Shown in pieces: positions 36,482-49,041 of a stretch of 64,000 nt of DNA (position 1 is its first letter; every line of letters begins with the position of its first letter). The stretch is from NCBI GenBank assembly GCA_002914805.1, contig JXTB01000020.1:452448-516447 (forward strand). Reading direction: 5' to 3'. Source of the DNA: Parasponia andersonii (Eukaryota; Streptophyta; Magnoliopsida; Rosales; Cannabaceae). The notes below the pieces were generated by a model. That model was not told where the DNA came from and did no database searches. It worked only from the letters and a program-made list of their open reading frames with translations. The translations under genes and the position numbers were made by a program.

Positions 36482-39400
36482 TTTAGGCTTCGAATGCATC
36501 TAGGATCTTGCCTGTGATATTTTAATATTAAAAACAGATTTTGCAAAATTTGTTTGATAGATATCACATACATCACTTAGGAATTGGTTAAATATGTGTC
36601 TTTACTCCAATTCGTTCCAAATCCTTCGCCCACCTTTCTGGAGTGAAACTCTAGTACCCTTGGGATGGTTATATCCCATAAACTGATCTAGTCTTAGAAA
36701 TGTTGCAAATGATATGAGACTAGTAAATTTTACTCCAGTCAAAATTTCTCGGTTCTAATGGATATTCATTCTAGTACTCCTATGTTTATTATTGTAGTAT
36801 GCAATATAAGCCTCATAGGTTCTAAGATAGCAATCAGGTATCTTGCATCTTAATTGTCGTGACTTGACATTATATGCTTGTGAAATTGTGATTTGACTTA
36901 CTTAGGGAATATCTTTGTATAATCACTCGATTTGAGTATTTGGTAATATATTTTCATACCCTCGTCATGCATTGACAATACTTTATGGATTCCATATATT
37001 TGCTTTTTGAGTGAGCAATTGGGTTGACATCCTGGATTTTGTTTAAATTTAGTATTATTGTTGTTTTGATTTCACCAAGTCTGGTTTTGCCGAATCTTTA
37101 ATTGAATATTTTTTTCTATTAAGAATTTGGTTTGGTTTCAAACTAAGTTACTTGGTTTTAAGAAATTTTGAAAGCCTAAACTTTATTGGTATGGTTTTGA
37201 ACTATGTAAATCCTTATATTTGATTTAATGTGGCATTACTTATTGTCAAGGAGTTATAAGTATTTTATACTTGAGTATTAGTTAGGTGTAAATTATTCAT
37301 ACATTTTTCAAAGATTGTATCATTTAAAATATAATAATACCACTTTGAGTCTAAAGTTTGAGAAATTGCTAAAATTATAAAAAATTGAATAATTACTTTT
37401 CTTAATACAGGTTATGGTACTACTAAAATCTCATTGTACATTTAGTAGTATTGATTTGAAAATAAAGATCTCTTAGGAAAAACAAAATTACAGCATAAAG
37501 TACTCAAATATTTTTCCTAGTTTTGAATTTAGTAGATAATCTTGCTAAACATTATGGAGTTTCTATTTAGTACATGATTTTGTACCTAAGGAAGACTTTG
37601 GCAAATTGATTTACAAATTGACTTTGATTTAAACATGAGATGCTTATGGAAAAAATTGTAGAAATTTTTTGCAACAGGTTTGATTTCTTATACAACCGGT
37701 ATGAATCAATGCAATGTTTATATAAATTTTTGGAAGCTTGTGTATATGTTTCTAAAAGCCAATTTATGATATCTTGTTCCAAGACCTTTGGAGAGTAATA
37801 ATTCGGTTATGTTAACTAGTTTGGAATCTTGTGTGGATGGAGAAACTTAGAGTTTTGAATCCTAGTTTGGAGGTTTTATGAAACCTTGTCATTATAGCTT
37901 TATATGCTATGTTGTTTGGATTCACTTATTCTTTCAAGCTTGTTATTATATACATGACTTATTTTATTGAGCTATATATGATTTTAGTATTCATTATGTT
38001 CAATTGTTGGTATTCAGTAAATGTTTTATTCATTGGATAAGTAAGTCAAGTAGGATTGACTTTACATTATTTGCTTTAATTGGATAATTAGACACTTGTG
38101 TAACTAGTTTTAACTTGGTCTTCTAAGTGTTGAGAACTCCTAGTATTGGAGGCTTAGGATGCTATTTCATTTGAGTTTCTTAATAAAAATTATTTTGGTT
38201 TTGGATACCTAAGCCTTGAGGAGACTTAGGTAATGCAAAATGGTATATGACCTTTTCTTTAAAATTTCATTCGAACCTTTCAATTCATAGAACTTAGATT
38301 TTCAAATGGATAAGGGCTATAGATTGATATGCTCTGATTCGATATTTGATAGATTTTGAATTATGCGTATTAATATGTAATATTTTTTTAGAGACAAAAT
38401 TTAGACTTTTGAATATATAGAGTTTATGTATGTTGGAAATTGGTTGGCTATGCAAGAAAAGAAAAAGAACTTATTTTCTATGAACATACTTGACAATTTA
38501 AGTGAGGCTTAAAAAATATTGTCTACCTATTTAGATTAAAAAAGTTTAACTATGACATACTCTACTATTTTTCTAAAATACTTTATAGTTCTTACTATCT
38601 TTAATATGTCTTTTAAAACTATTTTTAATAAAATTACCAGAATGTGGTGACTTCAAAGTTATAAAACATAAAAAAAAGCATCACTAAAGCATGCCTTATA
38701 ACTAGAATTTTTCATTAATGATGATTTATAGAAATATATTCTTAAAGGTACTTTACAGACTAAAATAATGTGTGATTTACAATCATTTGGAGAGATGTGT
38801 TTGAAAACTTTGTAAAGCTTTAGAATTTTAAGAAAATTTCTATTATGTTTAGCTATACTTTGAAAGAAAATTGACATGTTTTAAGTGCTTGAAAGTTTAG
38901 TTAGAAAACTATATATCAAGCGAGAAATTTTTTCTTATTTTACTTACTTAGCTTAGTAAGTAAGTCATGGAATATTAATTGTTCTCGGGGTTAATGTATT
39001 CCTTCTTGATATTAGTGGATGAGTACCACTTGAGGAACTTTATATTTGTTGACTTATAAGAGTTATTGGAGACACTTGTTATATTTTGTTATGGGTTAGA
39101 ATTCTTATTGAATTGTTGATATTGAGTTGAGGTTATAATTTACTACTTGATTTAAGTTGGATCGAATTATTATTATCGCAACATAATTAGTGGTATTATG
39201 ATCAGTTACTTATGGATTTACCTAGAGAGTTGTTGAACTCTTGCTACAATATTTTCAAAAGAAATACTTGGAGTTCAAGTTTAATTTACCTATGGCCAAG
39301 GTGAGACCTTATTGTGATCTATTGTAGTATTTCTATATGTTCCTGGCTTTTTGTGTTTTATCTTTTCAAAATATATTTTTGAACTATTTTGATTAAAAAA

Positions 39401-39969
39401 TGAAATGAGGTTCGATGGAAAATGGATATTGCCATAGAGATGGCTTGCCAGAACTTTTTTCTAGTATATTATGATATTGTTATCTATTTTACTTGATATT
39501 GGATAATAGGTCATTTCTATACGACTTTTCCTTACATCAAAGACCTTGAAAGTCTTTGTATATATTAATGATTTGTACAACTTACAACTAAGTTTTATGT
39601 TAGGCAAGAGACTTAGAGAGTCTCTAAATTTAAATGTGGTATAAATTAATAACCTATAACATTATCTTAGATTAATAACTTGAAAAGTCTTTGGATTTTA
39701 CATATTTTGTGGATATTTTAAATTCAATACTTCGGAATGCAATAGTTGACATTTTTTTGGGTCTCTTGCACTTATGCCTTTATGGCATCAACATATTAGT
39801 CGGACTTTAATGCCCAATGATGTATGATTTATACTTCTTGGTTAGATTCATATTTGGCTTGATACTCATTAATTTTATAAAGGAGTGATTACTCTCCTTC
39901 AGGTGACTATTACAAACCATTCTACCTTTAACCTCTATTTGTGTCTTAATTTTAGAACGAAATTCTTTT
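36482..39969 (+). other. Non-coding internal region of element B
   Basis: About 3.5 kb with no long frame. It is collinear with the internal regions of A and C. Near its 3' end sit short inverted repeats: CAAAGAC...GTCTTTG (39538-39558), AGAGAC...GTCTCT (39607-39625) and a weaker third near 39678-39692. Similar ones occur in element C. Sequence shared between copies without coding capacity suggests RNA-level functions such as packaging or dimerisation; that is inferred. Confidence 0.65.
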
Positions 39970-39982
39970 CAGAAGGGAAGGA
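39970..39982 (+). other. Polypurine tract of element B
   Basis: AGAAGGGAAGGA-type purine run directly before the 3' LTR. Confidence 0.75.
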
Positions 39983-41812
39983 TGTAAAAATCCTGAATTT
40001 TGGAAAGTAAAATGATCATTTGAAAAATTTCAGATATAAAATAATAGAGAATTTTTGAAATTTGGAATGGATTTAAGTGAAAGAATTTTATAAAAGTAGG
40101 GATTAAATGGCAATTTTGGGTGACGAAATTAAAAACTTCTCAAGGAGGGATTAAGTGAAAATTTTGAAACCCACTAGATAGGTGACATGTGCCACTCCCC
40201 ATTTTCTATCTCCTATCTCTCTCATCTTCCCTAACTCCCTTTGCTCACTATACCTGATGCTCGGTCAAGCTTTGTCAAATCATGTTGTAACACTGCATGG
40301 TATCGAATATGCATCCTTGAAAATGGGCCCTGCCAAGCCAGAGCCACGTTGCGGGAGGATGGCTACATATCTAACGAAGTTGAGCGCTGCCACCTTCTTT
40401 AAATCGTCATCGATAGGACCCGAAATTAGGCTTGTTAATTCTTCTCCTCATGATCTTTTATCTTCTATATGTCTCAACTCTCCATTTTGTCCTGTTCAAC
40501 AATTGCCATGTTAGGTTGTTTAGGGTGTTAGATTTTGAAAATAGAATTTTCAATCCGATTGTTAGACGTAAAATTAATTTTATATTTGTCATGTACTCGT
40601 TAAAATATGAAAAATGAAATATATATTGACTATAATTTGTGATGGGCACGGAAGTTGAAATCAAACGACTTTGATTTTACCCCATTTTATGTGCTATAGG
40701 ATCAGGTTTTAGCCTAAGCCCAAATTGGTCAAGCCATATATCAAACCTAATTGATTTGGGTGCTACAAATTTAGTGGTGCAATCTATTTCTCGAATTGAG
40801 ACTTCGTTGAAAAATTGAGCTTTCAAAGCAAGCGGTCAAGGGTTCAAAAATGACTCCCGACCCTCAGAACAATCACCAAATGACAAACGTGCTCTTTAGG
40901 ACTGTAGCGTGGTCTAGTCACTCGTTTGAGGTAGGAATTCGATTATTTTATTCTAAAATTAGTTTAATTGTGAATTTATATATTATAAATAAATATAGAA
41001 TTTTGTGAAATATTTTGTACCCTATCTAGGGTTATCGGACTGTATTATATACTCAAGGTCACTAATTAGATCACTCAGACCATATTAGACATTTACAGTC
41101 ACCTATTTGGGTGACTCAGGCTACATTGCATACTTACCTAACCAATTTAGGTAGCTCAGATATGTCATTAACTATATTATTTGATATCATGTATTTGACT
41201 TGAATAATATGTACTTATTTTGAGATGATATTTTACAATAGTTTGGAATATTGGAACCTTTTAACGATGATTTTAATTGAGTTTTTGGAAAACTATTTGA
41301 ATATTTCACTGACCAAATAGGACTTTTGAAATAAGTATTTTATTCTTGGTAAAAACCTATAACTGAATCTCTATTGATCATTTTCATACTCACCCCACCA
41401 CTTCTCTCACTTTCAGGTGTTTGTCTATTTGAGTTAGTTGTCTTAGTGACTAGACAAGCTGCTTGGCTTATGTTTGCAGTCCTATACCTCTTCCTTGGTT
41501 GGTTTATCCATCTTGCCCTTTTTCTCTCTATGTCTAATTATTTGGCCAAAATTAGTTTATTTACTAAGTAGATGTATGGGGATAGTTTTACTACTAATTT
41601 GAGTACTTTGAATTCTAATTGATTTTTGAAAACTATTTTGGACATTCAAAATCAAAATTTCACTAAACTTATTTTACTAAAATTTATGATTTATCAACAA
41701 GTTTCCAAATGAATCACTTAGAATTATTCTAAAACTTTAGTATAATTTTTCTTGAGTAATTAAAACTAATGAAAGGATCACTAGTTATGGAATTTATAAT
41801 GTTTTAAGGACT
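39983..41812 (+). repeat. 3' LTR of element B, part 1
   Basis: Aligns with 34237 to about 36355 of the 5' LTR. It lacks the segment equivalent to about 35241-35565, and the junction lies in a short GTA shared by both sides. It is interrupted at 41812 by CACTA element E and resumes at 48521. Confidence 0.8.
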
Positions 41813-43028
41813 CGCTATTGAAAAAGTAACATACCATGTCACTAATACCACGTCGTTTGGAGCAACAAATGACGTGGTATAAAACTCATGTCACATCATA
41901 CAAAAGTGATGTGATATGGACCAAAACTATGTTGCTTTCTATATTAAGTGACGTGATAACTATACATACCACGTCGCTTTTGGGGCTAGTGAGGTGGTAT
42001 GCCCATGTGGTAGGTGCCACGTCGCTCACCCCATAAGTGACGTGATAAGGCTTTATCTCAACTGGGGTCATGCTCGAACCCATCAGTCTTTTTCTTTCTT
42101 CTTCTACTCCAGGCAAACCTGAAAGCACAAAATTGCCTCTTTCGTTGCCAGCTTTGTGATTTCCAACCAAATCTCCACCATTTTGGGTGATTTTTGTTGC
42201 CTTTTCTTATTTTTGACAAGCCCAATATTTCTATAGGATTTTCTTCTCAGATCTACATGTGTTTGGAGCTCTATTTTATTCTAGAAAGATTTTAAATTTT
42301 CTCAGCCCACCGTTGCAAAATTCAACCATTATGCAATTTTTTTTTTATTTTTCATGTGTATTAGGTTATTCTTAATCAGTATTACAGATTCTCCTTCAAT
42401 TTTTGCTTCAAACATACTATTTCTAGCTATTTAGGTATTATTCAAAATTTTTTCCTATTTTTTCTGAATTTCTTAAATTTATTTTTTTAGTTTGAATGAT
42501 AATTTTAGATTTTAAATTAATTCCTTTATACTAGTAGTTGTTATATGAGGGGACTTTATACAATGTATGTTAAGATCTTTCTAAATACATTAAGTTATAA
42601 TTTTTGATAATATGTAATGTTTATAATGTTTTATAGTACAGTTAATATAATTTTAGTAATCAATTTGATTATATTTTCATAAATTATTGTCAATTTAGTG
42701 ATAAATATAAACTTTTGACATATGGTTAGTAGAATATTTAATAAGTTTTTAGTTAGTGTTTAGTTTTGACGATTTATGAGTTGAAACTCTTGAATATGGT
42801 TAATGCGAATATAATGTATTTAATTATTTTTAAATTAAAGATAATTATATCAATGAGATGCTTGGTTAGTAGATGAAAGTTTATATGAAATATTAGTACC
42901 ATAAATGTGAATATGTTTGTGTAATTATATTAATATATTGACATAAAAAAATGATTGAGGAATGATAGCATATGAGCTTAAATTGATTATAGTATTTAGA
43001 ATGGTTGTATTGGTATTTATTTATAGAG

Positions 43029-45535
43029 ATGATTCGTAGATTAACAAAAGAGTATGAGGAAGGAGTTGAAGCTTTTTTGAAATTTCCTATTAAAAATCGT
43101 CTTGATCCCAATATGATGTTCTATCCATGTATCAAGTATGGTAACATAAAAAAAGTGCACTTGGTGATGTAAGAGGACATTTATGTGTAAATAGGATGGA
43201 TATGTCCTATACAAAGTGGATATAGCAAAGGGAAAATTCACAGAGTGAATATGTTTCTCACAAAATAGCTCATAAGAAGTTGTTTTTATGGATTTGGAAG
43301 ATGATCAACTAGTTGATATGGTTAATGATGCCGAAAAACGTTTTTTGGATTATTTGGAGTAATTCGTAAAATTGTTAGAAGATGCCGAAAGCCCTCTTTT
43401 TCCTAAGTAAAAAGTTACAAAATTGTCATTCTTAGTTAGAATTTTCAATTTGAAAGCTAGGAATGGTTAGAGTGACTCTAGTTTATCTCAGTTACTTGAA
43501 TTTCTTGGAGGAATCCTTCCAGATAGTAACAACATTCCTTCCTCTACATATAACGCCAAAAAATCATTGCGTGCCTTAGGCATGGAGTATATAAAGATAT
43601 ATGCATGTCCAAATGATTGTATCCTATACCAAAAAGAGTATGCTGAAGCTAAAACTTGTCCTAAATGCTAACATACAAGATGAGAAAACAAAAAGAATAG
43701 TAAAAAAAAGAAGGTTGGAATACCGGCTTAATTCTTGTGGTATATTCCTCTAATACCAAGATTTAAACACTTTTTCCAGAATCCTGATCACACAAAACAA
43801 TTAATATGACATGAAAAAGGAAGAATAAAAGTTGGCAAGCTTCGACATCTCTCTGATTTACTAGCTTGGAAAAAGGTGAATGAAATGTGGTGAAAAATTA
43901 GAGAAGATCCTAGAAACCTTCGTTTTGGTCTTTCAGTAGATAGCATTAACCCTTGTAGTTCACTAAGTTCTAGTTATAGTTGTTAGTCCTTTATTTTTAT
44001 TATTTACAATCTTCCTCTTTGGTTGTACATGAAAAGTAGATTTATAATGTTGACGTTACTAATATCAGGAGATAAACAACCTGGCAATGATATTGATGTC
44101 TGTATGGCACCCTTAGTGGATGACTTGAAAACTTTATAGGATGGAGTTGAACTAAGATTCCTTTAGATTGGAGAACTTTATACTATGAGTTGTTCTATTG
44201 TGGACAATTAACTATTTCCCTGCATATGGAAACTTGTCTTTGTATTATGTGAAAGGCTATAAAGCATGTCTTATTTGAAATGAGGATACCTATACCATAA
44301 GACTGAGAAATAGGAAGAAAGAATCATATATGGGTCACCAACGATTTCTACCTTTAAGTCACTCATTTTAAAAATAAACAAAGGTATTTAATGGTGAAAA
44401 AGAATTTAGTATTGTCTCAGAACTATCAAGTGGTGAAGCGATTTATAATAAAATTCATAAACTTAATATTAGTATAGAAAGCAAAACCACGATAAGGAGC
44501 AAATAGATAAAGGGAGGAAAAAAAGAAAAAAAAAATAGGACAAAATGAAAAAGGGTAAGGGAGAAAAGGAATATGAATGTTGGAAAAAAGTCAATTTTTT
44601 TTAATTGAAGTATTGGAAATTCTTGTTGTTGAGTCATAATTTGGATGTGATGCACATAATGAAAAATATTTGTGATAGTATTATCGGGACTCTGCTTAAC
44701 ATCCCTGGAAAAACAAAAGATGGGATTACCTCTCATTTAGATCTTTAAGAAATAGGATTGAGGAAAGATTTTGCTCCGATAATGAGTGATAAAAAGTATA
44801 TCTACATCCAACTTGCTTCAATTTGAATAAGAGAGATGTAAAATGTGTGAGTGCTTGGCAAATATAGGGGTACTAGAAGAATATTCGTCAAATATTTGTA
44901 ATTTAGTGTCAATGAAGGACTTAAGACTAATTAAACTCACGTCACATGATTGTCACGTATTGATGCAAAAATTACTCTCAATTGCGATTCGTTCAATTTA
45001 ACAAAAGTATGTAAGATATGCTATTACAAGATTGTGTTTCTTCTTTAATGTAATCTATAAGAAAACAGTGGATACTACAAAGTTAGATACTTTATAAGAA
45101 AAAATTATCATTGTCTTATGTTTGTTAGAGCAATAATTTCCTAAAATTATCATTGTCCTATGTTTGTTAGAGCAATAATTTGCTCCTTCCTTATTTGATA
45201 AAATGATGCATTTAACAGTATAATTAGTTAGAGAAATTAAATTAGGTAGCCCATTTTACATATGATGGATGTATCTGTTCGAAAGATTAATGAAAATACT
45301 AAAAAAGTATGTGAGAAATCAATACCATCCAGAAGCATGCATTGTGGAGTGTTACATAGACGAAGAAGCTGTTGAATTATGTTTAGAATACATTGCTAGT
45401 GTAGAGATAATTGGTGTTCCCAAGGTTTGCTACTCTCAAGATGGTAAAAGTAGAGATATAGGTGGTGGAAAACCTATACATATAGAGGATAAAGATTTAC
45501 AAGGTAATGGTCTTGAAAATTCATCCGAAGTCTAA
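43029..45535 (+). pseudogene. CACTA TNP2-type transposase pseudogene
   Basis: Starts with IRRLTKEYEEGVEAFLKF...YPCIKYGN (43029-43160), the transposase-associated N-terminus. The TNP2 domain follows in shifting frames: IHACPNDC-like text near 43600, DPRNLRFGLSVDSINPCSSL (43905-43960), IYNLPLWLYMKSRFIMLTLL (44003-44062), NDIDVCMAPLVDDLKTL (44087-44140) and LLLSHNLDVMHIMKNICDSI (44616-44680), with the frame at 45269-45535 carrying YVRNQYHPEACIVECYIDEE. This enzyme class cuts and joins CACTA ends. Many stops and frameshifts are present. A duplicated segment of about 42 bp (45105-45187, ATTATCATTGTC...AGCAATAATTT) is inserted in it. Confidence 0.8.
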
Positions 45536-46061
45536 TACATCTAATAAGTATAACGAAACTTCTCAATTTTAATTAAGTTGAAAGTAAAATTTCATTACAC
45601 TTAATAATATTTTTATTCTATTAAAAAGCATATCCAATGGTTGAAAAATGAGAATCCAATAAGAAAAGAGGAGTGGATGCAAGACGAACACCATAAAACT
45701 TTTACACTTTAGTTACAAAGAAAAGTAAGTTATAATACTAACTAATTATTTGTTGATACTGAATTCTAGTATTCTGACCCTATGGATAATTATTATTTAG
45801 GTGGACATTGAACTAAGCAAGTGAGGTGATAAAGTCCTAGAATAATTAAACTCGCTTGCTTGAGGTGCGACGAATATGCCTATTTTGCATGAATCTTTCA
45901 TTAAAAATGGTCGTCGTTTTAATAGTAGCTCACATGATGATATAAGAGTTAATCAAAAGTAGTGGTACTAGCATTACTTCTGAAACTATGTAATTTGTTA
46001 GTGGTAAAAACAAAAATACAATTCATGGTGATATGACTTACTATAGGATGATACATGAAAT

Positions 46062-46445
46062 ATGGAGCTCGATTATCATGTATTTAGAGTCCTGATTTTT
46101 AAATATCAATGGATGGAAAATAATAATGGGATTAAGCATGATAAGTTGGGATTTATTTTAGTTGATCTTCACAGAGTTGGATATAAAGATGATCCTTTCA
46201 TTATAACAACTCAAACAAGACAAGTGTTTTATATTGATGATCCATTACAAAAAGGGTGGTCTACTGTGCTTACACATGGACCACGAAATATTACCATTGA
46301 TGACAATTTACTTGATGATGACTCATTTACTGATCTTGAAACTATGGGTATAGAGTTCGGAGAGAAAGACACAATAGATATTATTACTTCAACACAAGGG
46401 TCATATACTCGCAACGATATCAATGGTATTTGGACAAATATTTGA
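46062..46445 (+). pseudogene. CACTA DUF4216 exon
   Basis: An intact 127-residue frame containing ELDYHVFRVLIFKYQW, then LGFILVDLHRVGYKDDPFI and QVFYIDDPLQKGWSTVL. This matches the DUF4216 region that follows TNP2 in plant CACTA proteins. Weaker text for the preceding part (SLA...NMPILHESFIKNGRRF) is readable at 45860-45930. It is the best-preserved exon of element E. The rest of the protein is broken, so it is scored as part of a pseudogene. Confidence 0.8.
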
Positions 46446-46562
46446 TGATATAAATGTGAGTATCAATTTACACAATATAAATATTTGATGATATAAGTGT
46501 GAGTATTAATTTTATTATGTTTATCTTATTTAGCATTTGTAACTATTATGTTTTATTTTCAG

Positions 46563-47770
46563 ATTGATAGCTAGAAGAAATAATGAAGATGATATCCACA
46601 ATGAAGAAAATGAAGAGGAAGAAGGCATGGACGGGTAGGAAAAAAAGGTGCAAAGAGGGGCAACATTATGTAAACAAATTATCAAATCAAGATCCAAAGG
46701 GAATCAATTTATGGTAGAATATAATGTCCTTGGACAACCAACTGAGAACATCGCAACTAAGTCAGAGACTTGTTTAGGTGTCTTCGCTCTCTAGCTAGTA
46801 CAATGGTTACGATCACCATTGTCAAATGGCAAAAGGTGGAGGGCAATCTTTGAGGAAAGATTTGGAATGATTTTGTAGTAAGAGATAATATGCTTAATTA
46901 GTCTTAAATTCTATACGATGAGAATTTTGTGTAATTATAACAATTAATTTGAATCATTTAAAGTGTACATATATCATAGCAAAGGAATGTAGATCCTTTA
47001 TAATAAAATTTGTGGGGAAAAAGTGGTGTCAATTTAAAAACATCTTAACCTCTAGTATAATATACAAGTATAAAGAGGATCCTAAATATAGGGAGGAGAA
47101 TCCTACGGCCTTGGCTCACTCACTATTATTTGCAAGTATATCTCCTAAAGATTGGGTTACATTTGTTGCAAAGCGACTATCCCATGTATTTCAGGTATGA
47201 TATGATAAATTATATAGGGAACTTGTCTATTTTAATTTGATACTAATCTTTGGTAATATGTGCACAGGAAAAAATGGTGGTCCAACAACAGAGATGAGCA
47301 AAATATAATGAGTATATTCATCGTAAATCTAGACAAAAAGATTGCAACTATTGCAGAAGAACGTAAGAAAATATGTGCAACTGATAAAATAGAATGAGGG
47401 GAATTATGAAAAGCTACACATCAAGACCGTAAGGGAGGATATCTCAATCCCGCGGCTCAAGCAACGGGAGAACGAATTGTAAGTTCTTTTGAATTCTGTT
47501 TAAAATCTTAGTTTGTTTATTTGTTTCTATATTTAACTAATCTGGTATCTTATTTAGGATGAGTTGTATGATATGAGATCTCGAGAAGAGATTCAAAAAA
47601 TCAACTCACGTGATATATTAACTCAGGCATTGGGGACACCTGAGTACTCTAGACATGTACATTCTATAGGAGCCTATGTAACTCAGCATGATGTATTCCA
47701 CAGATCTCAAGGAAGTCTAAGAGCATTATCAAAACAACAATTCACTTTTTAATGGGAGAAGAAAAATCAA
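46563..47770 (+). pseudogene. CACTA C-terminal (transposase-24-like) region
   Basis: Three exon-like pieces: an acidic stretch EDDIHNEENEEEEG (46580-46630); 46949-47200 with VGKKWCQFKNILTSSIIY and DWVTFVAKRLSHVFQ followed by a donor-like GTATGA; and 47564-47752 with ILTQALGTPEYSRHVHSIGAYVT. The last motif, ALGTPEHxGRVRGVG in intact relatives, is diagnostic. Stops lie between the pieces, and the order and spacing fit a multi-exon gene. Confidence 0.7.
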
Positions 47771-48520
47771 TGGAAAACTCAATTTCAAAATATGTAAAGT
47801 AAATATTATAATCAAGAAAGACATCTTTGGAAATTGGAGGCTAAGTTATTCAGTACCACCTCTCAAGAGTTAACTTCCTAGCCACCTGAGTCACACTTTC
47901 CCCAGTATGTGCCGATGAGGAATGGGCCGATGAGCTTATAGAGTATATATCATGATGGGTGACTCATACTACTAGCCTATTTATGTTAACATTATATCTT
48001 TGGTAGTCTAATTAGGTGACAAGAATTATGATTTCGATTAGTTTAGGTGCTTCATATAGGACTTAACTATGTGAAAAATATAATTTGTATATTGAATTGC
48101 TGAAATTTGTATGTTGTATTGCTGCTTGTTGGTTACAGGTTATTTTGAGTCATTTTTTATTCTAGTTTACAATAAATCTAGGGTATTTAATTGGATTCCA
48201 CATCACTTCTATAGCGAGCAACGTGGTAGGGCTTCAAATTAGGCTACATACCATGTTGCTCCCTAAAAAAGTGATGTGATATTTCATACCTACTACGTCA
48301 TTTCTCTAAGGAGCGATGTGGTAAATCCTAACAAGCAATGTGGTAGATCTTAAATAACTGACAATTTATTAGTTATTAGAGCCTACCACGTCGCTTATAA
48401 GTGATATATATTACGTGGACCTACTAAGTCATCTATTTCCACATTGTTTATGGAGTGATGTGGTAAAGATATCATATCATCCTATAAATAAAGTGAAAAA
48501 TAATTTCTGTAGTAGTGACT

Positions 48521-48632
48521 AAAATGAAAATTCTAAGTACTTGATTTCTTCTGAATTTTGTAAACTCAATATTTAATTATATTTTTAAGTAAAATTACTA
48601 AATATCACAGTTTTGGATTTCTAGTTGTGACA
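48521..48632 (+). repeat. 3' LTR of element B, part 2
   Basis: 112 bp matching 36358-36466 of the 5' LTR and ending AGTTGTGACA, then the AGTAG duplication. Confidence 0.85.
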
Positions 48633-48637
48633 AGTAG

Positions 48638-49041
48638 TATCAATCACTTGCTTATTGACTTGGATAAAGATTGGTGTTAATTTTCTATTTTGGATACATT
48701 GAAACTTGATTAGTGCTAAACGAAGTTTACTATCTACTTATCTAGCATTACTTTGAAGGGATTAGATATTTCAGATATTTCCTATTACAATTTAGTTTGA
48801 CAAATAAGTTTCACAATGTATACCATTTTTTCTTAATTTTGAAAACTAGAGAGAATATATTAAGATTTATGAGAATAGAGGGAGAAACATAGTATTTAGC
48901 TATGTGAAAAGAATAGCTTTTATATCAGACTTCGCAAATGTGATAAGTATACTTTACGGATGACTGTGGCCAAGCTAAATATTTTTAATTGTCATAAAGT
49001 TGATTTTGTGAATTATTTAAAAGTTTAAATAATTCGTAATT
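48638..49041. other. Unassigned spacer between elements B and F
   Basis: No gene seen. It should continue the host sequence interrupted at 34236. Confidence 0.4.

Larger units (their letters stand above)
41813..48517 (+). mobile_element. CACTA (En/Spm-type) element E, full length but decayed
   Basis: 6705 bp, inserted in the 3' LTR of element B with a perfect 3-bp duplication ACT (41810-41812 and 48518-48520). The right end is TAGTAGTG; the left end is CGCTATTG, a mutated CACTA terminus. Both subterminal regions (41830-42050 and 48200-48480) are packed with direct and inverted copies of a CCACGTCGCTT / AGCGACGTGG motif. The inside holds the expected order of TNP2-type transposase, DUF4216 and a C-terminal transposase-24-like part, all on the plus strand and all broken. 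The mutated left terminus and broken gene imply it is immobile. Confidence 0.85.
34237..48632 (+). mobile_element. Complete non-coding LTR retrotransposon B (LARD-like) with nested CACTA
   Basis: The most complete copy of the A/B/C family. It has a 5' LTR (34237-36466), primer site, 3.5 kb internal region, polypurine tract and 3' LTR (39983-41812 plus 48521-48632), and is flanked by perfect AGTAG duplications (34232-34236 and 48633-48637). Without the inserted CACTA element it is about 7.7 kb. The internal region has no gag, protease, RT, RNase H or integrase motif in any frame, so it must have depended on proteins made elsewhere. The LTR pair has diverged, including a deletion of about 325 bp in the 3' LTR, so the insertion is old. 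Confidence 0.85.

Noticed and set aside
40182-40514. 110-residue plus-strand frame
   Set aside because: Inside the 3' LTR of element B; the matching part of the 5' LTR (34430-34750) does not keep the frame.
43041-43241. Minus-strand frames of 66-72 residues
   Set aside because: Antisense to the N-terminal transposase region of CACTA element E, which has clear family motifs on the plus strand.
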